Shown here piece by piece: positions 11,800 to 20,162 of a stretch of DNA of 64,000 nucleotides. Numbering within the stretch: the first letter of the stretch is position 1; the number at the start of each line of letters is the position of its first letter. Where the stretch lies: positions 331,680 to 395,679 of the forward strand of contig NZ_JACHXR010000002.1 in NCBI RefSeq assembly GCF_014192275.1, given 5' to 3'. A model generated the notes under the pieces. The model was not told the origin of the DNA and did not search any database. It worked only from the letters and a program-made list of their open reading frames with translations. Made by a program: the position numbers and the translations under genes. This DNA is from Halomonas stenophila. Lineage in GTDB: Bacteria > Pseudomonadota > Gammaproteobacteria > Pseudomonadales > Halomonadaceae.

Positions 11800-12789
11800 T
11801 CAGCGTACCTGTGGGGGGGCGTCGGCCCGTCGCCAGTGCCCCGAGGCCGTGGCCAGTCGTCCCGCGTCGAGCGCCGCCGCGTAGGCCCAGGGGTTCGTCG
11901 TGTTGCGGGCCTCGGCATCGGGCAGCCGAGACACTCCGCCGGTTCCCAGGCCGAGCCGGTCGCGAGCGGCCTCGCGTCGCGCCTGGGCGTGGGCGTCCGC
12001 CAGGGCGGCGTTCCGCCGGGCGTAGGTCCCGGGGCCCAGCACGCCATAGCCCCTCGCGAGCAGCAGAGCATCGGCTGCGTCCAGCACATGCCGCAGTCGC
12101 AAGCCGGAGGGGCAGGCCACCGGGCGCAGGGTGATCCGTGGCGGACCCATGGCGGCCAACGCGATCAGGGTCTCGGTCAGGGGGGCGCGGGATTGGCACC
12201 ATGGCCCGATGAGCTGGACCAGTTCCAGTGAGCGCCAGCCGACCCGCTGCGTCTCGTCGAGCAGGGGGTCGATGCAGGCCGCGGCGCTGCGGTCAGCCGT
12301 TGCCTGCCTGCCGCGGCGGGTCGGGAGGACCAGGCTCAGGCGGTTGAAGCCCAGGGCCTCCAGGTGGCGCAGGGCGAAGATGTCCGTGGCGAGGGGATCG
12401 AGTTCGACGGTGAAGTCACGATCGCGGCCGGTCTCCAGGGAAAAACGCGCTTCCAGACGATCGATCAGCTCGCTCATCTGCGCCAGGCTCATGCCGGGCA
12501 GCGCACTGCCCACCCATTGCAGGGCCTGAATCCGCCGGCCGGCGGACAGGCAGCGTCGAATCAGCACCATCTCCCGGTCGAGCCGCGCCAGGTCGACCTC
12601 GAACGGGTCCATGCCTCCGGGCCGGCGGGGGGGCGTCGCCTCCGGCGGGCGCAGCGGCAGGCGCAGGTGCAGCGACAAGGGGCGGTCGGTGTCGTTACTG
12701 ATGGCCAGGGCCTGGGCATAGTCGTCGGCACCGAAGTGGTCAGGGGCAGTGACGGGCATGTGGCGATTCCCGGAGGCTGATGCCGTCAT
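11800..12789 (-). CDS. HemN-like protein lacking radical-SAM cysteines (probable pseudoenzyme)
   Basis: A 329-residue protein related to oxygen-independent coproporphyrinogen III oxidase (about 460 residues). Similarity is clear in VELDPLATDIF, LEALGFNRLSLVLP, DRLGLGTGGVSRL and NPWAYAAALDAGRL. The segment that should hold the CxxxCxxC cluster reads LSLHLRLPLRPPEATPP (around residues 38-54) with no cysteine, and the SAM-binding GGGTP region reads VGSALP. The remaining four cysteines are scattered. The frame is intact over 990 bases. It sits between anr and the cco assembly genes, where other gammaproteobacteria carry hemN. Radical-SAM chemistry appears lost. An in-frame ATG at 12759 is an alternative start. 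Confidence 0.8.
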   Translation of the reverse strand: MTASASGNRHMPVTAPDHFGADDYAQALAISNDTDRPLSLHLRLPLRPPEATPPRRPGGMDPFEVDLARLDREMVLIRRCLSAGRRIQALQWVGSALPGMSLAQMSELIDRLEARFSLETGRDRDFTVELDPLATDIFALRHLEALGFNRLSLVLPTRRGRQATADRSAAACIDPLLDETQRVGWRSLELVQLIGPWCQSRAPLTETLIALAAMGPPRITLRPVACPSGLRLRHVLDAADALLLARGYGVLGPGTYARRNAALADAHAQARREAARDRLGLGTGGVSRLPDAEARNTTNPWAYAAALDAGRLATASGHWRRADAPPQVR

Positions 12790-12815
12790 GCTAGTGCCCC
12801 CGGGAAAGGCCGGCG

Positions 12816-12829
12816 TTGCGCTGGATCAA
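12816..12829 (-). promoter_or_regulatory. Candidate Anr/FNR box upstream of the HemN-like gene
   Basis: On the minus strand the site reads TTGATCCAGCGCAA, matching TTGAT-N4-ATCAA at 8 of 10 positions. It is centred about 33 bases upstream of the HemN-like start, a plausible place for Anr control. A match of this quality can occur by chance; the location between the anr and cco genes supports it. Confidence 0.5.
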
Positions 12830-12837
12830 GCGCGGCG

Positions 12838-13614
12838 TCATTGATGGCTGGCGTGAGCCCCGTCCTGTTCCATGCCGGCGGGCGCCCCGTCTTGCACCCA
12901 GCCGGCGTGCGCCGTGTCATGATCCATGCCGCCGGGCTTCAGGCCCCACAGTTGCCAGAGGGCGAAGCCGATGATCGCCACGGCGGCGAGGGTGCGGGTG
13001 GCGGGGTGGCGGATCAGGCTGCCGAGCTGGCGGGCGGCGAGACCGGTGGCCAGCAGGGCCGGCAGGGTGCCGAGGCCGAAGGCCCCCATCAGGGCTGCGC
13101 CGCGCAGCGGCTCGGCCATGGCCAGGCTCCAGGCCAGCATCGAGTAGACCAGCCCGCAGGGCAGCCAGCCCCAGACCGCGCCCAGGGCCATCGCCTGGGG
13201 CAGCTTCACCACCGGCATCAGGTGCCGCCCGAGCGGTTCCAGGTGGCGCCACAGGCGCCTGCCGACCGCTTCGACCTTGAGTAGCCCCTTCCACCAGTCG
13301 GCGATGTAGAGCGCCATCAGGATCAGCATCACCGCGGCGAGGACCTGGAGCGCCAGGCGGGCGCCGGGCGCCACGCCGATCAGGGTGCCGAGGCCGGCCA
13401 CCAGGGCGCCGGCGGCCATGTAGCTGGCGATGCGTCCCAGGTTGTAGCCCAGCAGCAGGCCGCCGAGACGCGCGGGATGGCGCATGCTGGGCGGCACGGC
13501 GAAGGTCAGGGCGCTCATGATGCCGCCGCACATGCCGATGCAGTGGGCGCCGCCGAGCAGGCCGAAGACGAAGGCCGCGGCCAGGGGGGGCAGGTCGAGT
13601 CCGGTGGGATCCAT
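12838..13614 (-). CDS. TauE/SafE-like (UreH domain) membrane protein with His/Met-rich tail
   Basis: A 258-residue protein with about six membrane helices and the signature GGAHCIGMCGGIMSAL near residues 21-36, typical of the sulfite-exporter TauE/SafE or UreH-domain proteins found after ccoS. The Cys-x3-Cys pair resembles metal-handling relatives such as the DsbD core. The C-terminal 30 residues are rich in His and Met (MDHDTAHAG, MEQDGAHASHQ), suggesting copper or another metal. It overlaps ccoS by one base (TGATG), so it is part of the assembly operon. The precise cargo is unknown; copper supply to the oxidase is inference. Confidence 0.8.
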   Translation of the reverse strand: MDPTGLDLPPLAAAFVFGLLGGAHCIGMCGGIMSALTFAVPPSMRHPARLGGLLLGYNLGRIASYMAAGALVAGLGTLIGVAPGARLALQVLAAVMLILMALYIADWWKGLLKVEAVGRRLWRHLEPLGRHLMPVVKLPQAMALGAVWGWLPCGLVYSMLAWSLAMAEPLRGAALMGAFGLGTLPALLATGLAARQLGSLIRHPATRTLAAVAIIGFALWQLWGLKPGGMDHDTAHAGWVQDGAPAGMEQDGAHASHQ

Positions 13615-13853
13615 CAGTCGCGGCCTGACGTCCCGTCGCGGGTGGGGGGCCGCGAGGCACCGCCACCGGAGGTATCCCGGCGTCGCTCGCGCTCCTCCGG
13701 GGCCAGGTCGTTGTCGTCGTCGTCGAAGAGGATGCGGTGGGCGGGCCCCTCCAGGTCGTCGAACTGATCATGCTGGACCGCCCAGAAGAAGGCCCACACG
13801 GCCAGGCCGAGCAGGATCAGCGACAGCGGGATCAACAGGTAGAGGATACTCAT
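13614..13853 (-). CDS. ccoS: cbb3 oxidase assembly protein CcoS
   Basis: A 79-residue single-span protein: the helix ILYLLIPLSLILLGLAVWAF at residues 3-22 is followed by QHDQFDDLEGPAHRIL, the family hallmark. The rest is a charged cytoplasmic tail, longer than in many CcoS proteins. It is needed for cofactor insertion during cbb3 maturation in other bacteria. It overlaps ccoI by 4 bases (ATGA) and the TauE/SafE gene by one base, so the genes are translationally coupled. Confidence 0.93.
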   Translation of the reverse strand: MSILYLLIPLSLILLGLAVWAFFWAVQHDQFDDLEGPAHRILFDDDDNDLAPEERERRRDTSGGGASRPPTRDGTSGRD

Positions 13854-16309
13854 GCGTTCACCGGGCTCGGGGCGGAGGCGTGCCTGGTCCGGGCCAGGCG
13901 CAGGGCGTTGCCCACCACCACCAGGGAACTCGCCGACATGCCCAGGGCGGCGAGCCAGGGGGGCACCAGGCCCATGGCGGCCAGCGGCAGGGCGGCCAGG
14001 TTGTAGACCAGCGCCCAGCCCAGGTTCTGGCGGATGATGCGGTGCGTGGCGCGGCCGATCTCGACGGCCTCGACGATACGCATCAAGCGCGGTCCCAGCA
14101 AGACGGCATCCGCCCGGGTGCGCGCCAGGTCGGTGGCGCCGTTCATGGCGAAGGCGACGTCGGCACCGGCCAGCACCGGCACGTCGTTGATGCCGTCACC
14201 GACCATGGCGACCCGCTCGCCCCGGGCCTGCAGGGCCTGAAGATGGGCCAGCTTGGCCTCCGGGCCGGCCGCGGCCCGCCAGGTGGCGATGCCCAGGCGT
14301 TCGGCCATGGCGGCCGTGGCTGCCTCGGTGTCCCCGGAGAGCAGCTCCACCGCCAATCCCCGGGCCTGGAGCGCGGCCACGGCCTCGGCGGCGTCCTCGC
14401 GGACCCGGTCGCGCAGGGCGAACCAGGCGCGCGGTCGCCCCTCCTCGGCGAGCAGCAGCCACTGGCCAGCGTCGGGTGGCGTCGGCGCGGTGTCGGGGGC
14501 GGCGAAGTCGGGCCTGCCGAGCCGCCAGCGGCGGCCGGCGACCCGTCCCTCGAGGCCCTGGCCGGGCCGGCTGAGCACGTCCTCGGCGACCCGCCCGCCG
14601 CGCCGGTGGGGCCGGAAGGCCCGGGCGATGGGATGCTCGGAGTGGGCCTCCAGCGCCGCGGCCAGGGCGGCCAGGCTTTCCGGGTCCCCGCCGTCCAGCG
14701 GGAGCACCCGCTCCAGGCTTGGCTCGCCGACGGTCAGGGTGCCGGTCTTGTCGAACACCACGCGGTCGAGCCCGGAGAGCGCCTCGAGGGCGTCGGCCCG
14801 GGTGATCAGCACGCCGCGGCGGTGCAGCCGGCCATGGCCGGCGGTCAGCGCCGTCGGCGTGGCCAGCGCCAGGGCACAGGGGCAGGTCACCACCAGCACC
14901 GACAGGGTGACCCAGAAGGCTCGGGCGGGCTCGATGAACCACCAGGTCACGGCCACCGCCAGGGCGATCAGCAGCACCTGTACCACGAAGTGGTGGGCCA
15001 GGCGAGCGGTCCTCCGGGCGAGCCGCGGGCGACTGGCGAAGGCCCGGTCGGTGAGGTCCATCAGGCTCGCCACCCGGGCGTCGCGGCCGGCCCGGGTCAC
15101 GCGGACCGTCAGCGGACTCTCGATGTTCTGGCTGCCGCCGGTGGCGGTATCGCCGACCCCGCGGGTCACCGGCAGGGTCTCGCCGGTGAGCATCGACTCG
15201 TCGAGGCTTGAGGTGCCGCTCTCGATCACGCCGTCGGCGGGCACGCCGTGACCGGGCTTGACCAGGATACGGTCGTCGCGGATCAGTTCGCTGGCCGGCA
15301 GGATGCGCTCCTCGCCGTCCTCGGTGAGGCGGATGGCCGACAGCGGCAGGGCGTCGGCCAGGGCGTTACCGCTGCGCCCGCTGCGCCGCCGGGCCCGGCT
15401 CTCGACATAGCGGCCGAAGAGCAGGAAGAAGGTGAACATGGCCACCGAATCGAAGTAGACCTCGCCGTGGCCGGCGAGCACCGCCCAGGCGCTGGCCAGG
15501 TAGGCGGAGCCGATGGCCAGCGACACCGGGACGTCCATGCCCAGGGTGCCGGTGCGCAGGTCGCGGAGCGCCCCCGCGAAGAACGGCTGGGCGGAGAACA
15601 GCACCACCGGGGTGGTCAGGGCGAAGGCCAGCCAGTGGAAGAGGGCATCGAAGTCGGCGCTGATCCCGTCCTGGCCCGCCACGTAGAGGGGGATGGAGAA
15701 CATCAGCACCTGCATCATCCCCACCGCGGCGACGATCAGCCGGCGCACGTTCATGCGCTCCTCGCGTTGCAGCCGGCCCTGGGCGGCGTCGGGCTCGTAG
15801 GGCTGGGCCTGATAGCCGATCGCCGCCATCTCGGCGAGGATCCGCGAGAAGGCGAGGCGTGCCGGGTCCCAGCTGACCCGCACCCGATGGTGGAAGAGGT
15901 TGACGGCGCTGGCCGAGACGCCCGCCAGGGCATTCAGGCGATGCTCGATCAGCCAGGCGCAGGCCGCACAGGTGATGCCGTCCACCGCCAGGGTGGCGTG
16001 GACCCCGTCCCCCTCGGCCTCGGGGTGCACGAAGCGGGCCTGCAGGCCGGGGTCATCGAACACCGCCCAGGTCTCGGCGCGGGTCGCCTGGCGGTCGTCC
16101 GGGCGTTCCGGCAATTCGGTACGGAAGCGGTAGTAGCTGGCCAGGCCGCCGTCGACGATGGCATGGGCCACGGCCTCGCAGCCGGGACAGCACAGCGGGT
16201 GGGCGCTGTCGTCCAGGGTGATCGACCAGGGGGCGTCGGCGGGTACCCGGCTGCCACAGTGGTAGCAGTCGGTGGCCTCGGCCGGGGGCGTCAGGGTCGT
16301 CGCGGTCAT
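13850..16309 (-). CDS. ccoI: Copper-transporting P1B-type ATPase CcoI/FixI
   Basis: An 819-residue membrane ATPase that delivers copper for the cbb3 oxidase. An N-terminal CxxC pair (Cys15, Cys18) and CCPGC form the metal-binding head typical of CcoI. A heavy-metal domain with GITCAACAW follows, then the membrane CPC motif in VTCPCALALATP, the phosphorylation site DKTGTLT and the hinge GDGINDVPVLAGAD. It is encoded between ccoH and ccoS; the overlap with ccoS is 4 bases. All catalytic motifs are intact. CopA2 is another name for this subgroup. Confidence 0.95.
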   Translation of the reverse strand: MTATTLTPPAEATDCYHCGSRVPADAPWSITLDDSAHPLCCPGCEAVAHAIVDGGLASYYRFRTELPERPDDRQATRAETWAVFDDPGLQARFVHPEAEGDGVHATLAVDGITCAACAWLIEHRLNALAGVSASAVNLFHHRVRVSWDPARLAFSRILAEMAAIGYQAQPYEPDAAQGRLQREERMNVRRLIVAAVGMMQVLMFSIPLYVAGQDGISADFDALFHWLAFALTTPVVLFSAQPFFAGALRDLRTGTLGMDVPVSLAIGSAYLASAWAVLAGHGEVYFDSVAMFTFFLLFGRYVESRARRRSGRSGNALADALPLSAIRLTEDGEERILPASELIRDDRILVKPGHGVPADGVIESGTSSLDESMLTGETLPVTRGVGDTATGGSQNIESPLTVRVTRAGRDARVASLMDLTDRAFASRPRLARRTARLAHHFVVQVLLIALAVAVTWWFIEPARAFWVTLSVLVVTCPCALALATPTALTAGHGRLHRRGVLITRADALEALSGLDRVVFDKTGTLTVGEPSLERVLPLDGGDPESLAALAAALEAHSEHPIARAFRPHRRGGRVAEDVLSRPGQGLEGRVAGRRWRLGRPDFAAPDTAPTPPDAGQWLLLAEEGRPRAWFALRDRVREDAAEAVAALQARGLAVELLSGDTEAATAAMAERLGIATWRAAAGPEAKLAHLQALQARGERVAMVGDGINDVPVLAGADVAFAMNGATDLARTRADAVLLGPRLMRIVEAVEIGRATHRIIRQNLGWALVYNLAALPLAAMGLVPPWLAALGMSASSLVVVGNALRLARTRHASAPSPVNA

Positions 16310-16318
16310 GGTGGCGCG

Positions 16319-16825
16319 TCAGATCCCCGGAACCAGGGCGATCTCGTCCTCGCTGGGGAAGTGCGCCTCGCCGGTCAGGCGCCATTCGGCTGCCTCGCCC
16401 GGGGGCTGCAGGTGCAGGTACCAGCGGTAGCGCAGGGGCTCGTCGACCATGGTCACGTAGCGGCCGTCGTGGACATGCTCGAGGGTCAGGGTGCGGTCGC
16501 GGGCGCTCTCGGTGGGGAAGATCAGCTTGAGCGTCAGCCGCTCGGGGCGTCGCTCGCCCGCCAGGTCGACGACGATGTCGCCGGTGCGCGGGTCGGCCCG
16601 CAGCGTCGCCGCCAGGCCGAGTCGCTGGGCATGCTCCTGCTTGGCGATCTGCTCGTTGATCGCCAGCCCCTCCTTGTAATAGTCCTGGGCCACGGTGCCG
16701 TCGAAGTAATGAATCGACAGCGCCAGGTAGACCAGGCTGAAGGTCACCGACGATGCCAGCAGGCCGATCAGGAACCACGGCCAGAACTGCTTGTACCAGG
16801 GGGGAATATCGTGTTCCGCGGCCAT
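16319..16825 (-). CDS. ccoH: cbb3 oxidase assembly protein CcoH/FixH
   Basis: A 168-residue protein with one N-terminal membrane helix (about residues 13-36, WFLIGLLASSVTFSLVYLAL) and a periplasmic beta-rich domain with DYYKEGLAIN, the family signature. It takes part in assembly and stability of the cbb3 oxidase. Its start shares one base with the ccoG stop, and ccoI begins 9 bases downstream, consistent with a ccoGHIS operon. Confidence 0.92.
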   Translation of the reverse strand: MAAEHDIPPWYKQFWPWFLIGLLASSVTFSLVYLALSIHYFDGTVAQDYYKEGLAINEQIAKQEHAQRLGLAATLRADPRTGDIVVDLAGERRPERLTLKLIFPTESARDRTLTLEHVHDGRYVTMVDEPLRYRWYLHLQPPGEAAEWRLTGEAHFPSEDEIALVPGI

Positions 16826-18258
16826 CAGCGGCTCTCTCCTATGAAGCGGCTGTCGCGCTCGAGGCCGATGTCGGCGTCGGTGGCCTCGAGGCGCAGCAGG
16901 ATATCGTGGCTCGGCCGGTCGATGGCCTCACGCGGAACCGTGGCCTCGACCACCAGCTGGCGGGACTCGCCGGCGGGCACACTGACCCGCTCGGTGTCCA
17001 GGCGCAGGCCGGGCAGCCCGGAGGCCTCCAGGCGATAGACGTGGTCCTCCTGGTCGAGGTTGCGCACGATCAGGGTGTAGACGTTGCTGATCTCGCCGTC
17101 CTGGGTCACCCGGAACAGCTGGCTGCGGTCGCGTTCCACATCGAAGCCCACCGCCGTGCGGTCGGCCACGGCCCAGGCGAACAGCCCGATCATCACCAGC
17201 AGGGCCGCCAGGTAGCCGAGCAGCCGCAGGCGCAGGATATGCGTCGGCTTGCCTTCCAGGGCGTTCTCGGTGGTATAGCGGATGAGCCCTCGGGGGTAGC
17301 CCATCTTGTCCATGACGCTGTCGCAGGCGTCGATGCAGGCCGCGCAGGAGATGCACTCGTACTGCAGGCCCTCGCGGATGTCGATGCCGGTGGGGCAGAC
17401 CTGCACGCAGAGGTCGCAGTCGATGCAGTCGCCGTGTCCGGCCGCCCGCGCCTGTTCGTGGCTGAGGCGCCTCTTGCGCGGGCCGCGGGGCTCGCCGCGG
17501 GCGGCGTCGTAGGAGACGATCAGGGTGTCGCGGTCGAACATCACCCCCTGGAAGCGCGCATAGGGGCACATGTAGATGCACACCTGCTCGCGCAGCCAGC
17601 CGGCGTTGAGGTAGGTGAAGACGGTGAAGAAGCCCACCCAGAAGTAGGACCAGCCGTGGGCCTCGAGGGTGGGCAGCGCCACCACCAGCTCGCGGATCGG
17701 CGTGAAGTAGCCGACGAAGGTCACCCCGGTGGCGATGGCGATGACCAGCCAGACGGCATGCTTGGCGGTCTTGCGCCGGGCCTTGTCGGCGTTCATCGCC
17801 TGCTTGTCGAGCTTGATGCGGCGGTTGCGGGGGCCCTCGACGCGATGCTCGACCCAGATGAACAGGAAGGTCCAGACGCTCTGTGGGCAGGTATAGCCGC
17901 ACCACACCCGGCCGGCGAACACCGTGATGAAGAACAGGCCGAAGGCGCAGATGATCAAGAGCCAGGACAGCAGCATGAACTCCTGCGGGTAGAAGGTCGC
18001 GCCGAAGATATGAAACTCCCGCCCGGGCAGGTCGAACCACACCGCCGGACGATCGCCCCACGGCAGCCAGGGGATCAGGAAGAAGGCCAGCATCAGGGCC
18101 CAGTTGGTGCTGCGGCGGAGCCGCTGGAACACGCCCTTGATCTCGCGTACATAGATATGGCGCCGGCTGGCGTACATCTCCTGGGTGACGGTGCCCTGGG
18201 GCTCGTGATGCTGCACGGGCTCCGGGGTGACATCACGGGTGGGGATCTTCTCGCTCAT
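16825..18258 (-). CDS. ccoG: cbb3 oxidase accessory protein CcoG/FixG
   Basis: A 477-residue membrane ferredoxin-like protein. It has about five membrane helices, the motif WCGYTCPQSVW, and two 4Fe-4S motifs, CIDCDLCVQVCPTG and CISCAACIDACDSVM, followed by an Ig-like C-terminal domain. In other bacteria it reduces copper during maturation of the CcoN centre. The start at 18258 (MSEKIPTRD) fits the family; an upstream in-frame ATG at 18363 would overlap the hairpin after ccoP. First gene of the assembly operon. Confidence 0.93.
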   Translation of the reverse strand: MSEKIPTRDVTPEPVQHHEPQGTVTQEMYASRRHIYVREIKGVFQRLRRSTNWALMLAFFLIPWLPWGDRPAVWFDLPGREFHIFGATFYPQEFMLLSWLLIICAFGLFFITVFAGRVWCGYTCPQSVWTFLFIWVEHRVEGPRNRRIKLDKQAMNADKARRKTAKHAVWLVIAIATGVTFVGYFTPIRELVVALPTLEAHGWSYFWVGFFTVFTYLNAGWLREQVCIYMCPYARFQGVMFDRDTLIVSYDAARGEPRGPRKRRLSHEQARAAGHGDCIDCDLCVQVCPTGIDIREGLQYECISCAACIDACDSVMDKMGYPRGLIRYTTENALEGKPTHILRLRLLGYLAALLVMIGLFAWAVADRTAVGFDVERDRSQLFRVTQDGEISNVYTLIVRNLDQEDHVYRLEASGLPGLRLDTERVSVPAGESRQLVVEATVPREAIDRPSHDILLRLEATDADIGLERDSRFIGESR

Positions 18259-18338
18259 GGCAGGCTCACGGCAGGCAAGGAAGGCAGGGTCCGGGATCCC
18301 GGATCCTGGTCTCGATTGTATCGAGAAGGCCGTGCAAT

Positions 18339-18373
18339 GAGAAAGGGTGTGGCCCCTGGCCACACCCTTTCTC
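18339..18373. terminator. Perfect 16-bp hairpin between ccoP and ccoG
   Basis: GAGAAAGGGTGTGGCC and its exact complement are separated by CCT. It lies 17 bases after the ccoP stop and before ccoG on the minus strand. There is no long T-run, so it may act as a processing or stability element or a partial terminator separating ccoNOQP from ccoGHIS. A second small palindrome, CTCGAT-TGT-ATCGAG, lies just beside it at 18311-18325. Confidence 0.6.
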
Positions 18374-18390
18374 GGCCCCGCGGGACGAGC

Positions 18391-19320
18391 CTACTCCTGG
18401 TGGCTCAGGCTGTAGACATAGGCGGCCACGAGGTGGACCTTGTCCTCGCCGATATAGGCGGCCTGGGCCGGCATGTGACCGTTGCGGCCGTTGCGCAGGG
18501 TCTGGCGGATGGCCTCGTCGAGGGGCTGGCCGGGCTGGCGATAGAGCCAGGCGTCGTCGGTCAGGTTGGGTGCGCCCAGGGCCTGGTTGCCGGTGCCGTC
18601 GGGTGAGTGGCAGGCGGCACAGACGGAGGCGAAGACCGCCGCGCCCTGCTCGGCCCGCTCGGCATCCTCGGCCTGGCCGGACAGCGACAGGACGTGCTGG
18701 GTCAGGTTGGCGATGTTCTCCTCGCCGAGCTGCTGCCAGGAGGGCATCAGGCCGTTACGCCCGTTGGTGATGGTCTGGACGATGTTCTCCGGCGCGCCGC
18801 CGTACAGCCAGGCGTCATCGGTGAGGTTGGGGAAGCCGTAGCCGCCCTGGGCGTTGGAGCCGTGGCAGATCGCGCAGTTGTTGAGGAAGATCCGCTCGGC
18901 CACCTGCATCGCCTCGCCGTCCTGGGCCAGCTCCGGGACGGGCACCTGCTGGTACTGCTCGAAGATCGGCGCGTAGCGCTCCTCGGCCTGGGCCACCTCC
19001 TGCTCCCACTGGCCTTCCTGGGTCCAGCCCAGCACGCCGGCATAGTTGCCGAGGCCGGGATAGAGCACCAGGTAGCCCAGCGCGAAGATCACGGTGCACA
19101 CGTAGAGCTGGAACCACCAGCGCGGCAGCGGGTTGTCGTATTCCTCGATCTCGTCGGCCGCATGACCGGTGGTCTCCACGTTGCCTTCGGCATCCGGGGT
19201 CTTGTCGGTCTTGCGGTTGGCGAAGAGCATCCAGGCGCTGATGGCGATGGTGCCCAACGTGATGACGATGATCCAGGTACTCCAGAAGCCGGAAAGGGAG
19301 TCACCCCAAAGATTGTTCAT
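18391..19320 (-). CDS. ccoP: cbb3 cytochrome c oxidase diheme subunit CcoP
   Basis: A 309-residue subunit that passes electrons from soluble cytochrome c to CcoO. Two N-terminal membrane segments precede two c-type heme sites, NCAICHGSN near residue 145 and VCAACHSPDG near 235, with downstream axial Met motifs (GLMPSW, GHMPAQ). It overlaps ccoQ by 4 bases. Length matches the family. Confidence 0.96.
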   Translation of the reverse strand: MNNLWGDSLSGFWSTWIIVITLGTIAISAWMLFANRKTDKTPDAEGNVETTGHAADEIEEYDNPLPRWWFQLYVCTVIFALGYLVLYPGLGNYAGVLGWTQEGQWEQEVAQAEERYAPIFEQYQQVPVPELAQDGEAMQVAERIFLNNCAICHGSNAQGGYGFPNLTDDAWLYGGAPENIVQTITNGRNGLMPSWQQLGEENIANLTQHVLSLSGQAEDAERAEQGAAVFASVCAACHSPDGTGNQALGAPNLTDDAWLYRQPGQPLDEAIRQTLRNGRNGHMPAQAAYIGEDKVHLVAAYVYSLSHQE

Positions 19321-19529
19321 GTGTTCCTGTCTCCCTTGTCGTCTCGGGAATCGGCCTCACGGGAGGCATGCGTGTCACGGTTCGGCTGCTCATCCTCGTC
19401 GGCGAAGGGCAGGTTGGCCGCTTCGTCGAAGTCCGGCTTGCGGCGCTTCGAGTAGGCCCACCAGACGAGCCCCACGAAGGCGATGATCAGCAGGCCGGTG
19501 ATGATGCCGCGGACGGTCCCGATATCCAT
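19317..19529 (-). CDS. ccoQ: cbb3 oxidase small subunit CcoQ
   Basis: A 70-residue protein with one membrane helix (residues 7-26) and the motif WWAYSKRRKPDFDEAANLPF, typical of CcoQ, which stabilises the CcoN-CcoO-CcoP complex. It begins 2 bases after the ccoO stop and overlaps ccoP by 4 bases. The acidic C-terminal tail of about 25 residues is longer than in many homologues. Confidence 0.93.
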   Translation of the reverse strand: MDIGTVRGIITGLLIIAFVGLVWWAYSKRRKPDFDEAANLPFADEDEQPNRDTHASREADSRDDKGDRNT

Positions 19530-19531
19530 GA

Positions 19532-20140
19532 TCAGCGCGTGTCCTTGAGCACGGTGCCGAGCTGCTGCAGATAGGCCACCAGGGCGGTGATCTCACGCTC
19601 GCCGCGCACCTCTTGCCCGGCACCGGCGATCTGCTCGTCGGTATAGGGCACCCCGAGGGCGCGCAGCGCGCGCATCTTGTCGGCGATATGCTCGCCGTCG
19701 AGGGTGTTCTCGAACAGCCACGGATAGGCCGGCATCACCGATTCCGGTACCACGTCACGGGGGTTGTACATGTGCGCGCGATGCCAGTCGTCGCTGTAGC
19801 GACCCCCCACCCGGGCCAGGTCGGGGCCGGTGCGCTTGGAGCCCCACAGGAAGTTGTGCTCGTAGACCGACTCGCCGGCCACGCTGTAGTGGCCGTAGCG
19901 CTCGGTCTCGGCGCGGAAGGGACGGATCATCTGCGAGTGGCAGCCGACGCAGCCTTCCCGGCGATAGATGCCGCGGCCGGCCAGCTCCAGGGCGGAGAGC
20001 GGCTTCAGTCCCTCGACGGGTTCGGTCGTCTGCTTCTGGAAGAACAGCGGCACGACCTCGGCGAGGCCGCCGAAGCTGATCACCACCAGCACCAGTACGG
20101 AGAGCAGGCCGACGTTCTTTTCGACAATCTCGTGTCTCAT
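19532..20140 (-). CDS. ccoO: cbb3 cytochrome c oxidase monoheme subunit CcoO
   Basis: A 202-residue protein with a single N-terminal membrane helix (residues 11-33) and one c-type heme site, CVGCHSQ (Cys64, Cys67, His68). Conserved blocks [16 protein letters not shown] and [10 protein letters not shown] are present; the Met in the latter is a likely axial ligand. It sits 22 bases after ccoN. Confidence 0.96.
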   Translation of the reverse strand: MRHEIVEKNVGLLSVLVLVVISFGGLAEVVPLFFQKQTTEPVEGLKPLSALELAGRGIYRREGCVGCHSQMIRPFRAETERYGHYSVAGESVYEHNFLWGSKRTGPDLARVGGRYSDDWHRAHMYNPRDVVPESVMPAYPWLFENTLDGEHIADKMRALRALGVPYTDEQIAGAGQEVRGEREITALVAYLQQLGTVLKDTR

Positions 20141-20162
20141 TGGCGTTTCGTTCCCTGTTGGC

